A DNA stretch of 64,000 nt from Gongronella butleri (taxonomy: Eukaryota > Mucoromycota > Mucoromycetes > Mucorales > Cunninghamellaceae), in NCBI GenBank assembly GCA_025201375.1, contig JAIWZP010000002.1, positions 1-64,000 on the forward strand, in the 5' to 3' direction. Positions 58,485-64,000 of this stretch are shown piece after piece; position 1 is the first letter of the stretch, and each line of letters begins with the position of its first letter. Made by a program: the position numbers and the translations under genes. The notes under the pieces were generated by a model. The model did not search any database and had not been told where the DNA came from. It worked only from the letters and a program-made list of their open reading frames with translations.

Positions 58485-59791
58485 ATGTATGACCCTTACA
58501 ATAATAACAACCAAGTCTATTCCCCTGTGCTGAAGCGCGACTTTAACGATATCCAGAACGACGATACCATGGCCTCAGAAACACACCGCTTGCTTGTCCG
58601 CTCCCCAGACAATGATTTTTGCCCTTACAAGCGCTTCAAGCATGACGAGCCCTCCTTGGATTTTTTGCTCACCGACCCAACCAGTGCCTTGGCAACCGCC
58701 AACATGGAAGTAAGCAAAAACACAAAAAAAAAAAGTGGAAAAAAAGCATGAATCGGCAACAAATGAGGCTCATTTGCACTATTTTTTCAAAAAGGACATT
58801 TTCAACATGAACCAATTCCAGCAATTCTCGTCCGACACGCAGGCAGAGCTTGCCAAGTTGCTACCCACTGTCGATGTGGCCACGCCATCCTATTCATCGT
58901 CCGCGTCGTCGTCATCCGCATCGCTGCCACTCGAAGATCCCGCCCCATCTTTGCATCCATCGTTTTTCTCAAAGGCAGAGAATCCACACTTGTGGTCTGG
59001 CGTTGATCTTTTCCAATCTATGCTGGTAGCAGGAGACCTGATGCCTGGGCCCAAGCCAACTACCCCTTCCTCCGCCACGGCCACGCCTTCCACTACCACA
59101 TCCAATCCACAGCCTTTCAAGGTAAGAAAAAATGGCATGGAGCGACCCCTAGAAACATCATTGACCCCCCTTTTTTTTATTTTTTGAAATTGCTTCTCAT
59201 CGACCAGGACGAGGCTTTTGAGACTTATTGGGGCGAATTGAATGAAAAAGACAAGATGCACAATGTGGCAGGGTAAAAAAAAAAAAACAATTGAAAAAGT
59301 AGCGTGACCAACGTCGGTTTATCACGGTCGCTCTTTTTTTAATCAGGGATTCCAAGACCATTACGCTCAAGGACATGTGTCGCAAGGGCCTGATCCGTGT
59401 CAATGATATCATTGTGTACAAGCGCAATTTCAGCGCGTGCAAAGTGATTGTGTCCAAGAGCATGAAGGTAAAAACAAATGAGCCATGGTCGCCCAAAAGG
59501 GCCCAATTGGTCGACCAAGGAGATAGAGAGATGGAGCGAGGCGACTGACCTGTTTTATTTTAGGTGGTCAAAGCTGATGGCACAATGGGTCTGTCCATTG
59601 TGCTGGATGATCAGATCTTTGAAGACTTTGAAACGCCTACGGCGCTCGAAACAAAGATCTTGGATCAACATGGCCAGGTGTCCAGAGACAAGCGTCCCAA
59701 TGGCAATGCTTTCAAGAGCATCCGGCTGATCCGTGGTGGCAAAGACCTCGGACGCCTCTTTGATATCCGCAAAGACGCCTTTGGCTCATGA
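58485..59791 (+). CDS. Nuclear protein with RAMA-like C-terminal domain
   Basis: Five exons (58485-58709, 58795-59121, 59208-59272, 59347-59467, 59564-59791) give 321 residues. Residues 1-~180 are Asn/Ser/Pro-rich and disordered, with FxxFSSDTQAELAKLLP as the only helix-like patch. The C-terminal ~120 residues fit the pattern of the RAMA fold (restriction-modification/MPND-type): ITLKDMCRKGLIRVNDIIVY, then KVIVSKSMKVVKADG, a GLSIVLDDQIFEDFETPTAL part and FKSIRLIRGGKDLGRLFD. RAMA domains are thought to read modified DNA or act in deubiquitinase complexes. That role is inferred, and the domain call comes from pattern recall, not a search. Upstream is shared with the divergent SNF2 gene (about 400 bp between starts). 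Confidence 0.6.
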
Positions 59792-60903
59792 ACAGGGGCA
59801 CCCTCGCTCGTTCTCGCACTTTTTCTCACTCTCTTTCTCTTTTTCTCTCTCTGTTGCTTCTCCTCCTGATCGCCCCTTGCTCGCTCACTCATCATCCTCC
59901 TCGCACTCTCTCTCTCTATCTCTCTCTCTCTTTGGCTTTCACCCCTCCCCCCCTTTTTTTTTATAGTTCCATCTCTTCTTCTCATCAAAAATCAAGCTAG
60001 TAGCAGCAGCAAAACAAAATAAGGTTTTGCTTTTGTCCCTCAACTTTCTCATCCGCCATCCATCTTCGCAATTGTCTCGCTCTCTCGCTTGCTCGCGCAT
60101 TTGCATGCTCTATTTATTTTTTACCTGACACCCCTTGTTTTTTTTCCCCTGCTGCTGCCTTGCTGCCATCCTTCTCATTACTTTTACTTGCTTTGCTTGT
60201 CTTTTTTTTTCCACTTTTTCCACTTTTTCATCGCGTTCGCGCCACAAGTTTCCCTCATTACTGACCCCCTTTTTTTTCTTGCCACTTTTTTTCATTCGCG
60301 CTTTGCTTACCCTTTTTTTTTCCACCCCATTGGCGTCAAGCCAGCCCTCTTTTTCGCCCATCCCATTTCCTGTATTAAAATAAAAACAGTTCATTTGACC
60401 ATGCAGAATTGCTTTTGTTGTAAATTTAGATCCTTGTTGCCAGAAAAAAGGAGAGCACACACACACATATACACAGGGGAAGGGTGCACGAACCCAAAAT
60501 AGTTATGCCAGCAGGCCAATCAGCGCGCTTCTTTATGCAAACCAGAAGTTGTGAGGTGCAGCACGCTCCCCTTGCAATATTTTGCCCCTTGATTCCCCAC
60601 CAATGGCTCACAGATCACCCAAAAGTCTCCTTGAGCTTGTAAAAATCGAACGTCCGGAATCACATGCGCATGGTTTGCCTTGTTCTTTTTTTTTTTTTAT
60701 TGACTTGTTGGATGGTCTTGCTGAGGGCCTGGATCCAACAAAGCGCGTTCATCGCTCGACCACGAAAAGCCTGAGTTGCCATTTTGGGCATGAATTGGGC
60801 AATGCCGCATAAAGATGGTGGCTTGAATTGGCCCTTTTGCCTTTCTTGCACCTCTCTTTTTTTTTTTTTTTCTTCACCCTCTTTTTTATTCTTTTCGTTT
60901 GCC
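59792..60903. other. Intergenic, pyrimidine-rich
   Basis: 3' flank of the RAMA-like gene and 5' flank of UTP18. Long C/T-rich stretches (59,810-60,330) and T-runs; no gene recognised. Confidence 0.5.
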
Positions 60904-62784
60904 ATGGCCCCCAACGCAAAGAAGCAGAAAAAGGCGACCGACAAAGACGACGACGAGCGACAGCTGGAGGCGCTCTTGTTTGGCGCCGGCGGCGATGACC
61001 AGGACGATTTGCTCGCCCATGAGGATGATGTTGACGCCAATGAAGACGAAAATGGCGACGATCAGTCTGCCAATTCGGACGAGGAGGTGAGAGAAAAGCA
61101 GCATTGCATGTGCAATGCACGTCATTTGCTTATGAGAATTATTTTTTTGTGATTTAGGTGGGTTTCTTCTTTGACGCTGGCGACGGGTTCATGCAAAATG
61201 GCGCGGATGCCGGTTTCGACGGCGACAACCATGACCTCGACCATGCCATGCCTGACACGATCGAGGATGGCGCGTCCGTGTCGGCGAGCGAGAGCGAAAG
61301 CGAGGAGGAAGACGATGACGATGATGACGAACCCTTATACCGGCGCCAGCCCGCGTGGCAGGACAACGACGATGCCATGTTGCAGATTTCCTTGAAGCAA
61401 ACCAATCGCCTGCGTAAGCTGCGCAAGACCGAGGACGAAGACGTCATCAATGGCAAGGAATACGAACACAGACTACGCAAACAGTATGTTTTTTTGTTTT
61501 TGTCCCTTTTTTTTTTTTTTATCCTGATCCCATTTTTTTTTTTTCGTGACCAGGTATATCAAAATGCACCCGCCTGCGTCGTGGGCCGCGCTACCATCCG
61601 AGCAAAAGCGCAAGCGGAAAGGAGGCGACAGCGATTCCGACGACGACGAGCCTTGGGAGGATGAGGACCCTGTGGACGATGATGTTCGCGTGGATCTTCT
61701 CAAAAGCACTATGGGCATTCTCGAGCGCCGTCGTAATGCGCTCATGCTGTCGCCCGACCACCTGTCCATTGATCGCGCAAAGGATGCAAACATCATGGCC
61801 AGATCTACGGTATGAGGCAAAAAGAAAAAAAATGAGATTTACTCAATTTTTTTTCTTTTTTTTCATTAGGACGTGATTAAATCGGTGCAATTCCACCCGA
61901 ACGCGCAAGTGATGCTGACGGCCGGGTTTGACAAGACACTGCGGTTGTTCCAGATTGACGGCAAGGTCAATCACAAGATTCAATCGATTCGATTCAAAGA
62001 CATGCCGATTCATCGCGCGCAATTCCATCCATCGGGCGACCAGGTGATTGTCACGGGCCGCAAGCGCGCATATTACATTTACGACGTGCAAGCGGGCAAG
62101 GTGGAACGTTGCCCTGGAATCTGGGGCCGCAAGGAGAAGAGTTTGGAGAACTTTTCCATGAGTCCGTGCGGGCGATACATGGCATTTGCCGGTGACGGTG
62201 GCAGCATCATCCTGGTCAGCTACTTGACCAAGCAGATGATCGGGTCGGTGCGCATGAACCAGGTGGTCACGGCCATGGATTGGTCGCAGGATGGCAAATA
62301 CCTGTTTTCCACGGGTTTGCGCGGCGAAGTGTATCAGTGGGACGTTGCCGAGCGCGCTTGCGTGCGCCAATGGGTCGACGACGGCTCGCTCGGCACCACC
62401 GCGTTGGCCGTCAGCCCCAACGAGCAGTATTACGCGGCTGGCTCGTCGTCGGGCATCGTCAATATTTACGACCAGAACGTGCTCGCCCAGGGCATTGACC
62501 GCCCTCAACCCTACAAGATCGTCGATAACCTCACGACGTCCATCAACTGCGTAAAGTTCAACCACGACTCGCAAATCCTCGCAGTGTCCAGCTCGCTCAA
62601 AAAGGATCAGCTGAAACTCGTCCATCTGCCTTCCAAGCGCGTCTTTGTCAATTGGCCTACAGAACGCACACCCCTTGGCCGCATCACCGCCATGGACTTT
62701 TCACCGACAAGCGAATACCTCGCCGTGGGCAATCGTCGCGGCCGCGTCGTCCTATACAATCTCAAGGATTATGCATTCCAATAA
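60904..62784 (+). CDS. UTP18: U3 snoRNA-associated protein 18 (WD-repeat, SSU processome)
   Basis: Four exons (60904-61086, 61158-61483, 61554-61809, 61870-62784) give 559 residues. The N-terminal third is basic then strongly acidic (ESESEEEDDDDDDE and neighbouring Asp/Glu), followed by DVIKSVQFHPNAQVMLTAGF, where a WD40 propeller begins (about residue 255). Blades read HRAQFHPSGDQVIVTGRKRA, LENFSMSPCGRYMAFAGD, VTAMDWSQDGKYLFSTGLRG, TTALAVSPNEQYYAAGSSSG and ITAMDFSPTSEYLAVGNRRG. Utp18 sits in the UtpB part of the 90S small-subunit processome and recruits Mtr4 for 5' ETS removal. The length equals the usual ~550-590 range. The match is clear. Confidence 0.9.
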
Positions 62785-62947
62785 GCTTTCCCGCCTTTTT
62801 TTTTCCCGCATCCCCCTCTTTGTAATTTTTTCTTTTTTTTTGTCCTTTATGCATCATGTGTCTAGACTCCCTCTCTTCTTTCATCCCCTCTGCTCATCTC
62901 ATTAAAAAAATCGATCATTCTACTCATTTTTCTACTTTTTTATTCAT
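62785..62947. other. Short convergent 3' intergenic
   Basis: 163 bp between the stop of UTP18 and the stop of GFA copy 1; T-rich, no gene. Confidence 0.5.
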
Positions 62948-63376
62948 TCAATTGGCTCTTGGGCCATCGATGCCTTGCTCATATTGTGGGAGATTTAGAT
63001 CTAATGGCAAGATGCCGCCTTGGACAAAGATGTGGCCATTGGGTCGCACGTGTTCGGGGTGATCGAGTGTGCCCACGCTGATGTAAATGAATTCTGGCTT
63101 TTCTAGATACTCAAACGTGACTGTGGAGCCGCACGTTGGGCAAAAGGCGCGCTTTGCATGCTTGGATGTTGCGTACGACTGCAAGGGCGCCGCATCCTCG
63201 TTGTCGTCGACGTGGTAACTGACTGTCGGCACCTCAAGACACGTCAAATGCGTCGCACCGCTCGCGCGCCGGCACAATTGGCAGTGGCAGTGCCGCGCTG
63301 CCATCGTTGCTGCGTCCTCGTGGATCGTGTATCGATAGCGACCGCACACGCAGCCTCCTCGTACAGGTTCTGGCAT
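62948..63376 (-). CDS. GFA-domain zinc protein (CENP-V/GFA family), copy 1
   Basis: Single exon, 142 residues, the full size for a GFA-domain protein. The zinc cysteines are visible: GGCVCGRYRY (C9, C11), HCHCQLCRRASGA, and FCPTCGSTVTFEY. The family includes bacterial glutathione-dependent formaldehyde-activating proteins; fungal members are of uncertain function and are often called glutathione S-(hydroxymethyl)transferase-like. Ends with DLNLPQYEQGIDGPRAN, which is close to the end of the adjacent copy 2. Same strand as copy 2, with 214 bp between the copy 2 stop and this start codon. Confidence 0.85.
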   Translation of the reverse strand: MPEPVRGGCVCGRYRYTIHEDAATMAARHCHCQLCRRASGATHLTCLEVPTVSYHVDDNEDAAPLQSYATSKHAKRAFCPTCGSTVTFEYLEKPEFIYISVGTLDHPEHVRPNGHIFVQGGILPLDLNLPQYEQGIDGPRAN

Positions 63377-63590
63377 AATTGGGCTGTGTTTTGCTCTTTT
63401 TTTTCAAAAAAAAAGAACAATGGTTGCACTTACGCGTGGCGAAGCGGTCCTTTTATATGGCGACTGTGATTGCCAGGTTACTCAGGGCTAAGATGACTAA
63501 GCTAGCCACTCCCCAGGATGACACACAAAAAAAAAAAAGTCGCGTGTTTCACGTTGTTTATGTGATTTTGCCTTTTTATTTCATGCCAAA

Positions 63591-64000
63591 CTAGTTGGCC
63601 CGCGGGCCCTTGGAGTTTGTCAAATATTGGGGGAGCGTGAGATCGTAGGGCAAAAGACCATTTTCCACCCACATGTGGCAGTCGGGCTGAATGGCGGGCG
63701 CATGCGGGTCGTCAAAGTTGCCAATGCCAACATCGATCTCCTCCTCGTCGCCCAAGTACGCAAACGTGAGCGTGGACCCACATGTAGCGCAAAACCCGCG
63801 CTCCGCAAAGTCAGACGACTTGTAAATCTGCATCTCGCCCTTGTCCACATGGAACGACTTGCGCGGAATCGTGATGTTTGTCCAAAACGCGGCCCCAGAC
63901 ACCTGACGGCACATTTGGCAATGGCAATGGCACCCTCGCAGCTTCTGTCCAGCCTCAAGCTCCACACGGAATCGGAATTGCTTGCACAGACACCCACCAG
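63591..64000 (-). CDS. GFA-domain zinc protein, copy 2, 5' end cut by window edge
   Basis: The frame is open to the right edge (start outside the window). The visible part has GGCLCKQFRFRV, HCHCQMCRQVSGA, FCATCGSTLTFAYL and ends DLTLPQYLTNSKGPRAN. Compared with copy 1 the two share the Cys pattern, the LPxDLxLPQY stretch and the GPRAN C-terminus, so they are tandem paralogues. Function is only inferred from the family. Confidence 0.85.
   Translation of the reverse strand, partial: GGCLCKQFRFRVELEAGQKLRGCHCHCQMCRQVSGAAFWTNITIPRKSFHVDKGEMQIYKSSDFAERGFCATCGSTLTFAYLGDEEEIDVGIGNFDDPHAPAIQPDCHMWVENGLLPYDLTLPQYLTNSKGPRAN

Overview
The window is nuclear DNA of a filamentous fungus. I infer an early-diverging lineage (Mucoromycota-like), not Dikarya. 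Almost every gene is split by short GT-AG introns of about 50-130 bp, many carrying long poly-T or poly-A runs. Several genes are typical of fungi (an Oms1-like methyltransferase, kynurenine 3-monooxygenase, an Mup1/LAT-type permease, a single homeobox gene), while an Integrator subunit 7 homologue and a SAP-ERI1 exonuclease are features missing from budding yeasts. The species cannot be fixed from the sequence alone.

Gene blocks. (1) 166-1929: ZFAND2-like AN1 zinc-finger gene and prefoldin subunit 1, head to head. (2) 5135-12142: coiled-coil/ankyrin protein, amino-acid permease, and divergently an ERI1-family exonuclease. (3) 22122-28647: haloacid-dehalogenase-type protein, secreted GDSL esterase, and divergently Integrator subunit 7. 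(4) 29531-39617: a low-complexity protein, a kinase C-lobe-only pseudokinase, a homeobox factor and an Oms1-like methyltransferase. (5) 43578-49129: arylsulfotransferase-like protein, kynurenine 3-monooxygenase, F-box/LRR protein. (6) 53663-63376 and the right edge: SNF2-family ATPase, a nuclear protein with a RAMA-like C-terminus, UTP18, and two tandem GFA-domain genes, the last cut by the window end. For most multi-exon genes I could choose splice sites that keep one reading frame from start to stop; exon positions are given.

Repeat blocks lie between the gene blocks: 1.95-4.9 kb, 12.9-22.1 kb, 39.8-43.1 kb and 49.2-53.5 kb. They hold two abutting 1004-bp fold-back elements with TA borders, a decayed pogo/Tigger transposase with a 55-bp triplication, a dispersed ~2-2.5 kb repeat present two to three times, ~500-bp diverged tandem units, and four copies of a 77-78-nt tRNA-like sequence with a conserved terminal stem and a compensatory change.

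Functionally the genes are mostly housekeeping (proteostasis, RNA 3'-end processing, ribosome biogenesis, tryptophan catabolism, transport) with no metabolic cluster. The most unusual items are the paired fold-back elements (identical arms inside each element, diverged between elements, loop inverted), the tRNA-like repeat family, and the pseudokinase lacking N-lobe, HRD and DFG.
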